Source of the DNA: Hyperoodon ampullatus
Lineage: Eukaryota > Chordata > Mammalia > Artiodactyla > Ziphiidae
Reading direction: 5' to 3'
NCBI GenBank assembly: GCA_949752795.1
Contig: OX457059.1
Location: 175,658,242-175,722,241, forward strand
DNA: 64,000 nucleotides
Shown in pieces: positions 12,380 to 24,109 of this stretch. The position numbers and the translations under genes are program-made. The notes below the pieces were generated by a model. The model saw only the letters and a program-made list of their open reading frames with translations. It was not told the origin of the DNA and ran no database searches. Each line of letters starts with the position of its first letter. Position 1 is the first letter of the stretch.

Positions 12380-13940
12380 GCTTGGGTGCAGAGTTCATCA
12401 AACCTCTCGCTTCTGGAACGTGCACCGTTCCAGTGAGTCACTTCTGGTTCAGCTACATTGCTTTATGCCCCACCCCTTTCCTCCAGCAACTTCCATGGAG
12501 TCCCCCAATGCGACTGGGCATGTCCTTGTTTGTGTATGAACCGTGCAGACACACAGGGTGCTTCCTGAACTGATTTTAGTGGCATAATTGATATTTGCAA
12601 TGGTCTTACTCATAACTGTTGATTTTTAAAACTTAACACTGTTTTAAAGCTACGTCCAGATTTACGCTATTGTCCACACAGCCGGTTTGCTGATCCTCAA
12701 AGCTGCTGCGTTTGGAATAGCCTGGGGCTTCAGAACAAATTGTGTCTGGCCCAAGCCCCAGAGACTGCAACTGATTGCATCTGAGGTGCAGCCTGGGTGC
12801 CGCGTGCCTTAAAAGCAGGCCAAGTGGTTGCCACGTGCGCAGAGGTGAAGGGCTGCCCCGCTCACTGCCTCTGGGGGCGGGTTAGGCACCACCTCACCTT
12901 TAGCCAGTGGCCACCACCATCCTCCTCCCCAGACAAGGTGGCAGTGATATGCGAGCCCGTCTCTCTGGCCCTCTGCCTGCACCCCCCGATGGTGCCCCGG
13001 GGGCAGGGTAAGTGCCCATCACCCAGGTTCTCCTCCATTGCTCTCCAGATGCCCGCAATGCCGGTTCCCCCGCCGGGCGGTGCTTCCCAGCACCCCACCT
13101 TCCCCCCCACCTGGTGGGCGTGAAGCGACAGCCTGCTGCTTGCTCTTGCCGGCCCCCACTCCCCGTTACAGGTGAGGCTGCTCACTCACCTGAGTGCCCC
13201 TCTGTGCATCGCCCACACACCTCCTCTGCCCCAGTCCTGGCTGCCCCTTGCCTGGTGGTGGGCAGGAGCTCCGGTGGGTTCTTCAGGGCAGAGACCCTGG
13301 CAGGTTTTTGATGATGGAAACGGCTCCCCCCCGCCTGTTGCTCATCCACAGCGTTGCCTACAATGTCCTCCATGGAACACACGCATCGAACTTTGACGCA
13401 GGCAAACCCAGCAGGTTTTCACCTTACGGTTTGTGGGTTTTGGGTTGTGAAGACAGTCTTACATTTTCCTCTGTTAGCTTTAAGGACCATGATTTCACTT
13501 TTGGAGCTTTATTCCAGCTCCCCCTTTTTGCATGTGGTGTGAGGCAGGGATGCCACAGGTAGTAGCCAGTGTTCACACCTCTGACTGGACCAGGCATCCT
13601 TTCTCCATGGATATCTGGCCTGCATCTCGCATAGAGCTGGTCCCACATGTGGGGCTGCACTTTGGCTCTCCCTGCCTGTCCTTGCAAACCAGCCCCCTGC
13701 CTTATTGCCACGCCGTGTCTCGGAGTCAGTAGCCGCAAGAACGGCTCCTCTTCCTGTTTCACAGTTCTGGAGAGTCTGTTCCTATTAAACTTGGCTGCTG
13801 CTGGTAGAAGGATAACACTGTAATATTGACTTTCTCCTGGGTTAGGTCAGATTGCTTGTCGACGGATCCTGTGCATTGTCTGTAGATGATCCAATCATCC
13901 ACCTACTCCTAACTCCTTTACTTTGGAGTCAGGAACCTAC
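12380..13940. other. unique intergenic DNA
   Basis: No gene was recognised. Frames at 12797-13123 plus and 12862-13185 minus have no domain. It lies between a SINE and the L1 mosaic. Confidence 0.4.
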
Positions 13941-14348
13941 AAAGCTCTTATGAAATGCAGTGGGGATGGAGGTCACCCTTATTTTGCTCCTGGTCTTGGA
14001 GAAGTGCACCAGCTCCTCTGCTGCGTGTCCTGTAGAAGAGGGTAATAAAGTGCATCTGACATGGTGGGGGCTGTGGCCTTGGTGGCCCTAAGTCTCTGAT
14101 TGCAGCCCTAATTCTCCAGCAGGTATTGGACTATCACATTTTCTGTTTCTTCTCACACTAATTTTGGCATTCTTTATTTTCCCAGAAATGTTTCTGTTTT
14201 ACTTAGGTTCTAGAATTACTGGTGTTTAGTTGATAATCTTCCCTTTCTTTGTTTTCTTGTCTACATAGTTGGCACAAATTGACTCTTTTATTATTTAGTT
14301 AACAGTCCTGAATAATATATCCATATGGTTTAATAAATATATAGAAAG

Positions 14349-14570
14349 GGGCTTCCCTGGTGGCGCAGTGGTTCAGAGTCCGCCTGCCGATGCAGGGGTC
14401 ACGGGTTCGTGCCCCAGTCCAGGAAGATCCCATATGCCACGGAGCGGCTAGGCCCATGAGCCATGGCCACTGAGCCTGTGCGTCCGGAGCCTGTGCTCCG
14501 CAACGGGAGAGGCCACAACAGTGAGAGGCCCGCGTACCGCAAAAAAAATAATAATAAATAATAATAAAAA
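14349..14570 (+). mobile_element. cetacean tRNA-derived SINE
   Basis: Starts GGGCTTCCCTGGTGGCGCAG and carries the A box (TGGCGCAGTGG) and B box (GGTTCGTGCCC). It ends in an A/T-rich tail. Target-site duplications lie at 14332-14348 (AATAAATATATAGAAAG) and after the tail, ending at 14591, the second being slightly expanded by TA repeats. Confidence 0.95.
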
Positions 14571-15284
14571 AATAAATATATATATAGAAAGATAGTGAAA
14601 ATTATCCCCCCTGCTAACCTTCCCAGTTCCATTCCTTCAAGAGGTAATCAGCTGTAATACTTTTTTGTGCATGCTTCCAGAGGTTTTTTTCTTTTAATTT
14701 ACACACAAGAAATATTATACAAGAAAACACAAGTCTGTCCCCGCTTTTTACAAAAGAGACAAGTTATCCTTGAAATATGTCAGTTGGCTTTTCAGCATCT
14801 ATTGAGAACATATTATGATATTTGCAGGTCTTCTAATATCTGATCATCATAGCCCCATTTGGTCCTAATGTGTTGCTGGATTCTGTTAGCTAAGATGTTA
14901 AGACTTTTGCATCAATATTCATGATGCAAGATTGGCCTGTTTTATTTTTGATGCATTCCAGACTTTGATGTTACATGCAATTTGTAAAAAGAATCTAGAA
15001 TTGTCTATTCTTATTCTATGCTCTGAAACAGCTTAAAGGGCAGGTCTGGTGCTTTTTTTCAGAGGTAGGTCTTTGACAAATTCCACTATTTTTTTCCATG
15101 GAAAGTGGTCTATTTAAAGCTTATATGTCTTCAAGTTCCGTTTGGTAAAGTATATTTTTCTATAAAGTTTTCCATCTGACAGAGGTTTAAGTTGATTTTG
15201 ACAATAATCAATTCTGATTTTTAAAAATTTACTCTCTTTCCATAGCTATTTCCCCTTATTACTTTTTCCAATTAAAAAAAAGTT

Positions 15285-15420
15285 GGGACTTCCCTGGCGG
15301 TCCAGTGGTTAAGGCTCTGCACTTCCACTGCAGGGGACGTGGGTTCCATCCCTGGTCGGGGAATTAAGATTCTGCATTCCACATGGCGTGGCCAAAAAAA
15401 TAAAAAATTTAAAAAATTAA
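15285..15420 (+). mobile_element. short tRNA-derived SINE (older subfamily)
   Basis: Begins GGGACTTCCCTGGCGGTCCA and continues TTCCACTGCAGGGGACGTGG to CCACATGGCGTGGCC plus a tail of A and T. It lacks the longer 3' half of the main cetacean type, matching the shorter artiodactyl tRNA-SINE form. No clear target-site duplication is visible. Confidence 0.88.
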
Positions 15421-15900
15421 AATTTTAGTAAAATACACATAAAATTTACCACGTTAATGATTTTAAGTGTATGTTCAGTGGTATTAAATATATTCAGAAT
15501 GTTGTGTAACCATCACCACCATCCAGCTCCATAACTCTTTTCATCTTGCAAAACTGAAACCCTGTACCCGTTACACAATAAGCCCCTCCCCCCCTTGGTT
15601 CCTGGCACCCACCACCTACTTTCCATTTCTATGAATTGATGACTCTAGGTACCTCGTATAAGTGGGATCACACAGTATTTGTCCCTTTGTGACTGGCTTA
15701 TTTCCCTCAGCATAATGTCCTCAAGGTTCATCCATGTTGTAGCATTTCTTGTTTGATTGCATATGATTTATATTGATTTCTTTTTTAATGTTTTACCATT
15801 CTTGCATATTCGGATTATACCTCAGTTGGCTATGGTGTATATCTGCATACACAGTTGACTGTGATTTGCTAATTTTAAAGCACATTTGTGTCCATGCTCA
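15420..15900 (-). mobile_element. nested L1 3' end, antisense
   Basis: The stretch includes ACACATAAAATTTACCACG, AACCATCACCACCATCCAGC, TGACTGGCTTATTTCCCTCA and CAAGGTTCATCCATGTTGTA. This order is the reverse complement of an L1M 3' end and resembles the element at 7370. It sits between antisense L1 coding pieces, so it is a separate insertion. Confidence 0.75.
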
Positions 15901-16132
15901 TGTCAGAGATTGCTGTAATGTTTCTTTTTTGCAATGACCTTGTGGTCAGATATGAATAATAAGGTCATTCTGTTCTCTTAAATCAAGTTGTGAAGTATCA
16001 CCTTTTTTTTCTCTTCCCTAGAAGAGTTTGTGTAAGACTGATGTCATTTCTTCCACAGCATTTGGAAGAATTTACTGGTGAAGCCAACTGGATCTGGAGT
16101 TTTTGTGGGAATGTTTTTAGTAGGACTATTTA

Positions 16133-16508
16133 AGGTGGGTTTTTTTAAATTAATTAATTTATTTCTGGCTGCGTTGGGTCTTCATAGCTGCATGTGGGCT
16201 TTCTCTAGTTGTGGCAAGCAGGGGCTACTCTTGGCTGTGGTGCGCAGGCTTCTCATTGTGGTGGCTTCTCTTGTTGTGGAGCACGGGCTCCAGGCATGTG
16301 GGCATCAGTTGTTGTGGTGCATGGGCTCAGTAGTGTGGCACTCGGGCTCAGTAGTTGTGGCTCTCGGGCTCTACAGCACAAGCTCAGTAGTTGTGGCTCA
16401 CAGGTTCGTTGCTCCGCAGCATGTGGGATCTTCCCGGACCAGGGCTCGTACCCATGTCGCCTGCATTGGCAGGCGGATTCTTAACCACTGCACCACCAGG
16501 GAAGCCCC
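16133..16508 (-). mobile_element. long tRNA-derived SINE with internal duplications, antisense
   Basis: An antisense SINE of about 376 bp, longer than the usual ~200 bp. Its middle repeats GGCTCAGTAGTTGTGGCT-like units several times (about 16320-16405). Perfect 14-bp target-site duplications AGTAGGACTATTTA lie at 16119-16132 and 16509-16522. The head is antisense (CCACCAGGGAAGCCCC). Confidence 0.93.
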
Positions 16509-16899
16509 AGTAGGACTATTTAGACTTAAATTTTTTTCTTGTATTAGTTTTGCATTTTTCAGAATTTGTTCTATTTATCTACATTGTCAAGATTATTGGC
16601 ATAAATTGTTCAGCATGTCCTTTCATGAGTCAATATCTGTGGGATCCTTAGTGATGTCTCCATTCTCATCTTTGACACTGTTAATTGTGCCTCCCTATCT
16701 TCCTCTTGATTAAACTTTCTAGGAGTTTATCATTTTAATTATTCTATTTCAAGCAAACAATCTTTGGCTATTGATTTTTTTCTCCTGTATGATTTATATT
16801 TCATTAATTACTGATTTTATCATTGCTGTATTCTTCTTTCTAATTAATTGAGTGCAATTGTTTAATTTTCTGTTCTTTTTGTTGCAATGTAAATAGAAG

Positions 16900-17559
16900 T
16901 GAGAGTTTTCTTTCTTCTTCTCCCGACAGCGAGGAAAACAAAGGGAATGGCAAACCGGCTAGAGAAGAAACACAGCCTGGCCTGAAAGGGTTAATCACTC
17001 CTTGTTTTACTTTAACTGTCACTGATTTGTAGTAACTAGATTTGTACTTTACCAAGCTAACCTCACTCCCTGACACCATGTAATTTACATTCGGCACCCA
17101 TCACCCCTAACTCTGTGTGAGTTACATCCCCTGCCTCTCACTCCCTAACCTTATTACAGCTGCTTACATTCTACATGTCCCTCGTAACAAATCACCCCCT
17201 GTAGTTTTTGCATTTCAGAAACAAGATCACCAGCGCCCCTGATAAACCAGAGGCAAAAGGATGCAATTTCCAGACTGCTGGACCCCAATTACCATTACTG
17301 GGTGGCCTGACACCAGCTATGACTGTTTTGAAATAATGCAAAGGAAAGGAAGAGTACAAGACCTTCACTACTTTGATCCTTATCATATACCCCGGATTGC
17401 GAGCTCCACATATAAAATCTTCCCTGATTCTCAAGGGAGCGCACAGTTTTTGAGGCACTAGCCTGCTGTGTCTTCCCTTCTGCCTGGCAGAAAAGTAAAG
17501 CCATCTCTCTCTTCCTCCAAAATCCCTGTCTCCGTATTTCTGTTCAGCATTGGTGCACA
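16900..17559 (+). mobile_element. solo LTR of a class I endogenous retrovirus
   Basis: An insertion of about 660 bp into antisense L1, starting TGAGAG and ending GCACA. It carries a TATA box (TATAAAA at 17411-17417) and a CTTCCTCCAAAATCCCTGTC-type end. L1-like text resumes with GGGAAGCTGAT. Flanking hexamers are TAGAAG (16894-16899) and GGGAAG (17560-17565), a decayed duplication. An alternative left edge at 16948 gives a perfect 5-bp GGGAA repeat. No retroviral gene is present. Class assignment is by appearance. Confidence 0.72.
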
Positions 17560-17667
17560 GGGAAGCTGATATTTTGGCAATATTTTCTCAAATTCTTGAG
17601 TAAAGTACTTATTTCTTTGATATTCAGCATTTTGCCTAATATATGCTATTGAAAGTTATATATTTTC

Positions 17668-17801
17668 TTTTTCTTTTTCTTTTTTTGTTTTCTTTTTTGG
17701 CTGCAGCTTGTGGGATCTTAGTTCCCAGACTAGGGATCGAACCTGGGACCACGGCAATGAAAGCACTGAGTCCTAACCACTGGACTGCCAGGAAAGTCCC
17801 C
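17668..17801 (-). mobile_element. short tRNA-derived SINE, antisense
   Basis: Starts with a T-rich tract, then GGCTGCAGCTTGTGGGATC, and ends GACTGCCAGGAAAGTCCC. Duplications AAAGTTATATATTTTC (17652-17667) and AAAGTTGTACATTTTC (17802-17817) flank it with two mismatches, so it is older than the copy at 12162. Confidence 0.92.
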
Positions 17802-19649
17802 AAAGTTGTACATTTTCCTTTCAGTATAGCTTTAACTATGTCACACAAGTTTTTATACTTCATATTTTTATCATCATCCAATTCAAAATATTTCCTAATT
17901 TCCATTGGGACTTCTCTTTGACTAATGGATCATTTAGAACTTTATCATGTTATTTTCAAACATTTGGGATTTCCCCGCTTTGTATCTTTTGGTTACTGAT
18001 TTCTAGGTTAATTTCAATGTGGTCATAGAGTATTGTATGTTTTCAACACTTCAAAAGCTGTTGAGGGATGCAAAAGATCATCACTTTTGGTAAATGTTCC
18101 TTGTGCACTTGGAAAAAAAGTGTATTCTGCAGTCATCGATTAGATGCAGGGTTCTGTGCGTGTCAACCAGGTCAGATTTGTTTATCATGATTTTCAAATC
18201 TTCAATATTTCTACTGATTTTTGTCTGTTTGCATGGTGTACCTTTCCCCATCCTTTCATGTTGATGTACTCACATTTACATGTGTCACTTGGAGGAACAA
18301 TTGTTTGTTTTGTTTTGTTTTTTTGTGATCCAGCCTGACAATATTTGTCTTCAGTTAGAGGATTATGTATTTTAATGATTTAACAAAATAATAATTATTT
18401 TTGGTGTTATTAATGGTACATTTGTGTCAAATTTACCATATTATAGTTTGCTTTGCAGTGGTCTCCTCTGTCCCTTTTAAATCTTTCTCCGACAGATTTT
18501 GACTAATATCTAAATATCTCCTATTATTTCCCCTAAATACGATTTCTATTTTTCTTTTAATGATTTCCCCCATGCATCCTTGATATATTAGAGTTAGTAC
18601 TCAGCCTCCTGGACAAAGCAACCACACTTCAACTCTTGAATCCCATTTACCTATCCTGGCTTTTTTTTTTTTTTCCCGTATCCTAATTTTACATTTATTT
18701 AAATTCTATGAGATATTGTATTGCTGCAGTCAGTCAGCAGCCATCTGGGTTTCCCCACATATGTACCCTTTCTATTGTTTTCCACAATTTTCTCTATTAT
18801 CTTTCTTTAAAATAACAAGATTTCCCTTCTGCCTGAAAATTTTCCTTTAACATTTATTTTAGTGAAAATTGCTATTGGCAAATTCTCTCAATTTTTGTTC
18901 ATTTTAATATATCTTAACTTCATATTTACTCTCAAAACGCATTTTAACTGGATAGAGAATTCTAGGTGAGCTGTTATTTCCCAAGGATTTTAAATATACC
19001 CTTCAATTGTCTCCCAACTTCCATCATTTTGTGAAGAAGTCAGCTGTCTGTAACCTCGTTTACAATTTTCCTTTTATTTATATTTTTGACAGTTGGACTA
19101 TGATGTGCCCAGGTGTGGTTTCCGTGTGTCCATTTGCTTCATGTTTGTACATTTTCACAAATATGTGGTTTGATGTCTTCCATTGCCTTGGGAATTTCTT
19201 GACAAGCATTTCTTCAAATATTTCCTGCACCTCGTTCTCTCTCTTCTCCTTCTGGGATTCCCATCCATGCATGTTATAGCTTTTCACTAAATCTCAGGTG
19301 TTTTTATGCTCTTTTTGATATTTTCTGCTGACCTCTCTGCCAGTTCACTGACCTCTATTCTGTGCTCTAACCCATCACTAAATCCATCTTTCAAGTACTT
19401 AATTTCAATTAATGTAGATTTAGCTCTAGTATTTCCATTGATTAAAAAAATGATTTCAGTTCTCCTGTGAAATTGGTCATCCTGTCATATTTCTGTTTAT
19501 ATATTAATAGTTAATTTAATTGTTAGAAACTGGCAGGGAAGGGTTAAAAACAGTTAATTTTAAAAGCGTATCTGGCAAGTCCAGCATCTGTTCACATTTG
19601 ATGCTGTTTACATTGTCTTTTTGTCCCAAGGTTTTTGGCCACTTGGTCC

Positions 19650-22600
19650 TTGGTATGGTTGGAAAGTTTGAGTGTGTTTTGGATGCCATGCATGGAAATA
19701 GAGGTCTTGGATGATGTATTTTCCTCCAAAGATCACTTAATTCACTTCTAGTGGGAAGTGAGCTCCGAGTAAAGAAATCTAAACACCCAAGAAGTTTAAA
19801 AATCACAAAGAAAGAGCCACAAACCAGGGAGCTTATAACATCTGAAGCAGAAGTGTTAGGACAAATTATCTGAAATAAGTATGACAAATATGCTTTAAAA
19901 ATAAAGGAAGACATTAGCAATAGGAAAAAGAAAAAAATACCCTGAAAAAAGAAGAAAGTAGAAATAGTAGGTACACAATATTTGAAAGGACAAACTGTTT
20001 TGAGGGCATAATAAAGCTATTCTTACAAGGCCTCAAAAGATTTGCCAACAAAACCCACAATGAAAACATTTTTGGAGGAAACCTCAAAATATAAAGAAAC
20101 AAACCCAGAAAAGCTGCAAGAGATGTGAGAAGATAAAAAGAAAGATTAAAACTATAACTTTATAAAGTTTGTTGTTGTCTTAAGAAAAAACTAAGAAACA
20201 TGGACACACGTATGTACGAACCCAGAACAAGAACTCCCAGTAGTTTCAAGAGATGAGGGACCAGGACGTGGAGACCAGGCGTTCTGAGAGCCACTAAACC
20301 CTCCTCTGGTCGAGTGAGCATCTGCTATCAATCTGAATAAAGGCAAAAACAAAAAAAATGAATGAGAAAACGTAGAGGAAATTGAAATTTAAGAGGTGAT
20401 AGGAAACGTCCAAATACATCAATAATCTCTGAAAACCTGGGTGGGCTGACAGGGCTGCGCCAGGCCTCCTGTGTTTGCTGGACACCTCTTCTCAGTTCCC
20501 TTCACCTCACTGACCGTTCCTCCTGGTCCCCAGCCTCAGAGTTCAAGCGCCTAGGTCTCTGTACTGGGATGCAGGGGTGTGTCCTTCTGGCTCATGGTCA
20601 CATGATGCCCTTGGCTCCTCCCCCTGGGACCCCAGATGTGCATTTCCATGACATCCACTCTGGGTGCCCCTCCAGCACGTTCATTACATGTCCCCCATAT
20701 CTCCCCTGCTCTCAGGAACTGGCAGCCCCTGCTCTAGGGGCTCCAGATGAAACCCCAGGATTCTCCTGGCAGCCCCCTCACACTCCACCCAGCCATGAGC
20801 AGACGCTTTCAGCTCTCCTGCCAACCCACCCAGGACCCAGGCACTCGCACCCCTGTCCCCATCCAGCCGCCCTGGGCACTGGCCACAGCCTCCTGGCAGG
20901 TGTTGCTCTTGTGCCCCCCATAGTGTATCCTCCATGGGGAGCCAAAGGATCCCTAGAACTGAGAGTCAGGCCCAGCCACCCCCTAAGAAGCCCCCCGTGC
21001 CCATCCTCCTCCCTCCCGGTAGGAGCTAGAGTCCCCAAAACACTTGCAGCCCCAGGTCATTGCCCGCCCTCCCCAGCTTCCTCCAGCCCAACCCACTTGT
21101 CCTGCCCCCAGGATAGGAGTTCTCTGGGCCAGGTCCCACAGGCCTTCAGTTTCTGCTCAGAGGCTGCACCATGGACGCACCCCATCCCCTGGGCCCCTGC
21201 TTTCACGGTCGCTGTGGGGACATGGCACACAGACATGTTCATGGCTTCCCAGCCTCACCAGGTGGCTGCACCCCGGGCCCAGGGCAGGGCAGCCGCCAGT
21301 GCAGGGGCCCACGCCCCCAGGGCAGAGGCGCTAGTCAGGGGTCCAGCTCTGTCCTTCCGTCCAGCCCCCTCATATGGAAGTAATACTGCGCCTCATATAA
21401 GATCCTGGTGCTTGTTTCAAATTATGAAACAAACATTCTCCCCAGATAATACCACTTCAGGCCATGAGTGAGGCTTTGAATTCCAGCTTCAAGGGGAAGT
21501 TTAATTAGTTCTCAACCATAGCATGTAGGTTTGTAGTAAGTTGAATGCCATCCCCTGCTACCAATTAAGAGTAACTATTAGACACGTCCCTTTGAATTAT
21601 TTGAATCTACACACGTTATGCCCTTCACAGAGACTTCGTGAACAAAAGTATAAACTTCAAAAATAATTAATGCAATTTAAGGACAAAAAAATAAACTTCA
21701 AAGCCCCACAAAACAGCAGAACTTCATCAAAGCAGAGAAAACAAATCTGTTTCCAGTTAGGATTTGAAACCCGACCAGCGGCCCAGGGTCTAATCTTGAG
21801 AGGCTTGCAAAACACTTTGGAAGGAGGCCGCCATGCCCTCCCTGCCTCTGCAGTCATGACACAGCTTCGTGCCCAGAAGGACAGGAGGACGTCTGTCCTC
21901 ACTGTTCTAAGGAGAGAAGTTCCCTTTGCTCAGAGAAGAGTCTGCCCAACGCCCAGCGAGATGCTGTCTAAAGGTCCGCTCTAGGCTATGCTACTTCCTA
22001 GAACAAGCCCTTCTCCCCGTCAGGCCTTTTCTAGAAACTTCAGTTCAGGGCCTCCCATGCATGAGTATTCACTAAAAGTTAGTCTGTTAAAAAGACGAGC
22101 TATGTGTTAAAATGCATAAAAGATTAGTTGTAAGTGTTCATAACACACCGACCTACTTGAGAATTAGTCGTTGGTTCCGGACGAGACCCCCGTCACTCCG
22201 GAAAGCACACAAGATCCTTTAACATGTACCTGTCGGTGTTGCATCTCATCTAGTGACTCTGGTGGTCCAGGAGGGCAGAAACCAACCGCGTTAAAGGCCC
22301 TCAGCCTCCCTTCCTGTTTTCCTCTGCCCAGAGTCCCCGGAGGGGAGAAGAACGCAGGCCCCCTTGGAAATCCGCTCTTAAGTTTCAGCTCCGTCCAGGA
22401 ACTCACTCTTTGTCAGCATCTCCATGACACCAACATGTTAAGTCAATTAAGGCAAAAATCGAGTCGCTGGCCCACGTGGGCTGAACAGTGGACAGAGCTG
22501 ACAGGCTGTTTGATGTGGCCGCTGCCCGAACCATCTGTCTCAACCTTTGATCTCCTTTGGGCCCCCGTTTCTCCCCCGGTCCATTAGAGCTCAGGAGGTG

Positions 22601-23560
22601 AACAGTTTGCTCAGGAGCCCCCTCCTTGCTCAGGAGCCCCAGAGTCCCAGTGTGGCGTCCCTGTGTCTCCGAGGAGACGGGCGCACTCCTCCCTCACCTG
22701 GCCCGGCGGTGGGCGACGTCACCTGCCCAGGTGAGGCAGGCCAGCCCTCCCAGGCTCCGGCTCCTGCAGAAAGGCCAGCAGACCGGCGAGCCTGCTCCCC
22801 CAAGCCTGCCGTGCCCGCAGAGTTTGTACGAGGCTCGGAGCTCCTGCGTCCCCTGCCTTGACGGCTCACGGCTCGCCCCCACGGCGTGTATCGGTCCCTA
22901 GTGTGTGTAGGGCGTTCGGTGGGCGCAGGGACGTCGGGGAGACAGTTCCTGCTGTGAGAGCCCTGGAAGCCGAGAGGGAGGGAAGTAAAGCACCAAAGAG
23001 AAGAGAGGGCGGGTCCCTCTGCTGGGGGCGGCCCCTCGGGAGGAAGGGGACACACGCCCATCGCCCCCCCCCCCCCGGCCCCTGCTGAGCCCTGGGCACC
23101 CCGGGCCTCTCCCACGCGTCCCCGCTGGGTGTGGTGCGGGGTCAGGGTTCTCATCCTCCCCAGGTCCTCCCTCCGCTCCGGGGGCCTCTCCGGGTGCTCT
23201 GGGGCGGAGTGGCTGAGGCCCGGCTCTCGGCCCTCTGGGCAGGACCGACACACTCTCCAAGTCATGAAAACAGGATTCGATGCAGGTTTAGCACATGCCA
23301 CCCCTCCCCAGGCGAGCACTCAGAGCGAAGCAGAGGGAACGCCAGGGGCCTGTGGGGACGTCCTGTCACCCAGCTGGGCTCCCGTGGAGAAGAGGGGGCA
23401 CAACATGCCACACACAGAGCCCCCGCCCCCGTGGGCTGTTCGTGGTCCATCTGGTTCCCTTTGTACAAATTGGAGGGTGAGGTGTGAGTTCCGTGACACG
23501 CGTGAGACTCTGGTCCCGTCCTGTCTGCCAAGCCTCCGGCACATTTACCACGGAGGCGCC
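19650..23560. other. AT-rich then GC-rich unique DNA, no gene recognised
   Basis: 19650-20450 is AT-rich and may contain further LINE material, but I could not assign it. 20550-21400 is GC-rich with a 300-codon proline-rich open frame that I regard as a chance frame. 21480-22600 is unremarkable. 22600-23560 is GC-rich, with a 16-base C run at about 23064-23079 and tandem GCTCAGGAG words near 22590-22640. Confidence 0.4.
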
Positions 23561-24060
23561 AGCGAAAGAGGACTCGCGCGGCGCCTGCCTGCAGGACCGG
23601 CGACAGCTAAACAGAAGGCGGCAGGCGGAAGTCCCGCGGGGGAGGGGGTGCGCATGCGCATGGGAACACAGCCAACCTGGCCCGGCGCGGCCGTGGGGCC
23701 CACGTGACCCCCTGATGGCAACGGGGCGGGGCTTTTCTCCCGGAGAAGCTGGCCGTCGGGCTGGAGGGAGGAGCCGCTCAGGGCAGGGCTGTCCCGGACG
23801 CTTTCTCACCGCGGACGCCGTCAGGGCTGGGTCCGCAGAGGGTTGGGCCCCAGGCCTTGGGTCCCTCGGCCGAAACCAGCCGAGCACAGAGCCGGCGGCA
23901 CCGCGGGTGCTCTGGGTTCTCGGACAGCCCTGGCCCGGGGCTGAGGGGAGGCGGCGGCGCCACCCACGTGGCCTGCCTGTGCCCTCCGGGCGCCTGAGAC
24001 CCGGGCCCTGAGCGCCTGGCGGGGGAGGGAAGGCAGCACTTCCGGTCCCCGGGTTCGCCC
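23560..24060. promoter_or_regulatory. CpG-rich block with NRF1, E-box and ETS motifs
   Basis: CpG density is high compared with the AT-rich L1 DNA that follows at 24100. A palindromic NRF1 site TGCGCATGCGCA lies at 23649-23660. A CACGTG E-box lies at 23701-23706, and a second CACGTG lies near 23966. An ETS site ACTTCCGG lies at 24038-24045. This combination is typical of TATA-less mammalian CpG promoters. No first exon or coding start could be recognised on either side, so the target transcript is unknown. Confidence 0.5.
23649..23660. promoter_or_regulatory. palindromic NRF1 motif
   Basis: TGCGCATGCGCA is a perfect self-complementary match to the NRF1 consensus YGCGCAYGCGCR. Binding is inferred from sequence only. 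Confidence 0.55.
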
Positions 24061-24109
24061 GAAAATTCTCGAGAAAAGCGGGTGAGGCGTAGCATGTTCT
24101 CCGTGGGAG

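Larger units (their letters stand above)
13940..19650 (-). mobile_element. antisense L1 mosaic with nested insertions
   Basis: An AT-rich stretch that follows reverse-complemented old L1 in pieces. Examples are TTTTCAGCATCTATTGAGAA (14790), GTCCTAATGTGTTGCTGGAT (14862), TTTCCATTGGGACTTCTCTT (17898), TTCCTTGTGCACTTGG (18097), and GACAGTTGGACTATGATGTG (19089). It is interrupted by SINEs at 14349, 15285, 16133 and 17668, by a second L1 3' end at about 15420-15900 and by an LTR at 16900. No L1 frame is intact. Exact piece boundaries need repeat masking. Confidence 0.8.

Noticed and set aside
16900..17559. Viral protein-coding remains in the LTRs
   Set aside because: None of the three LTR-like elements has gag, pro, pol or env sequence next to it; they are solo LTRs.
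20569..21471. 300-codon proline-rich open frame on plus
   Set aside because: No domain, no splice or promoter context, and amino-acid make-up follows the GC-rich bases; other frames here are open too. Most likely chance.
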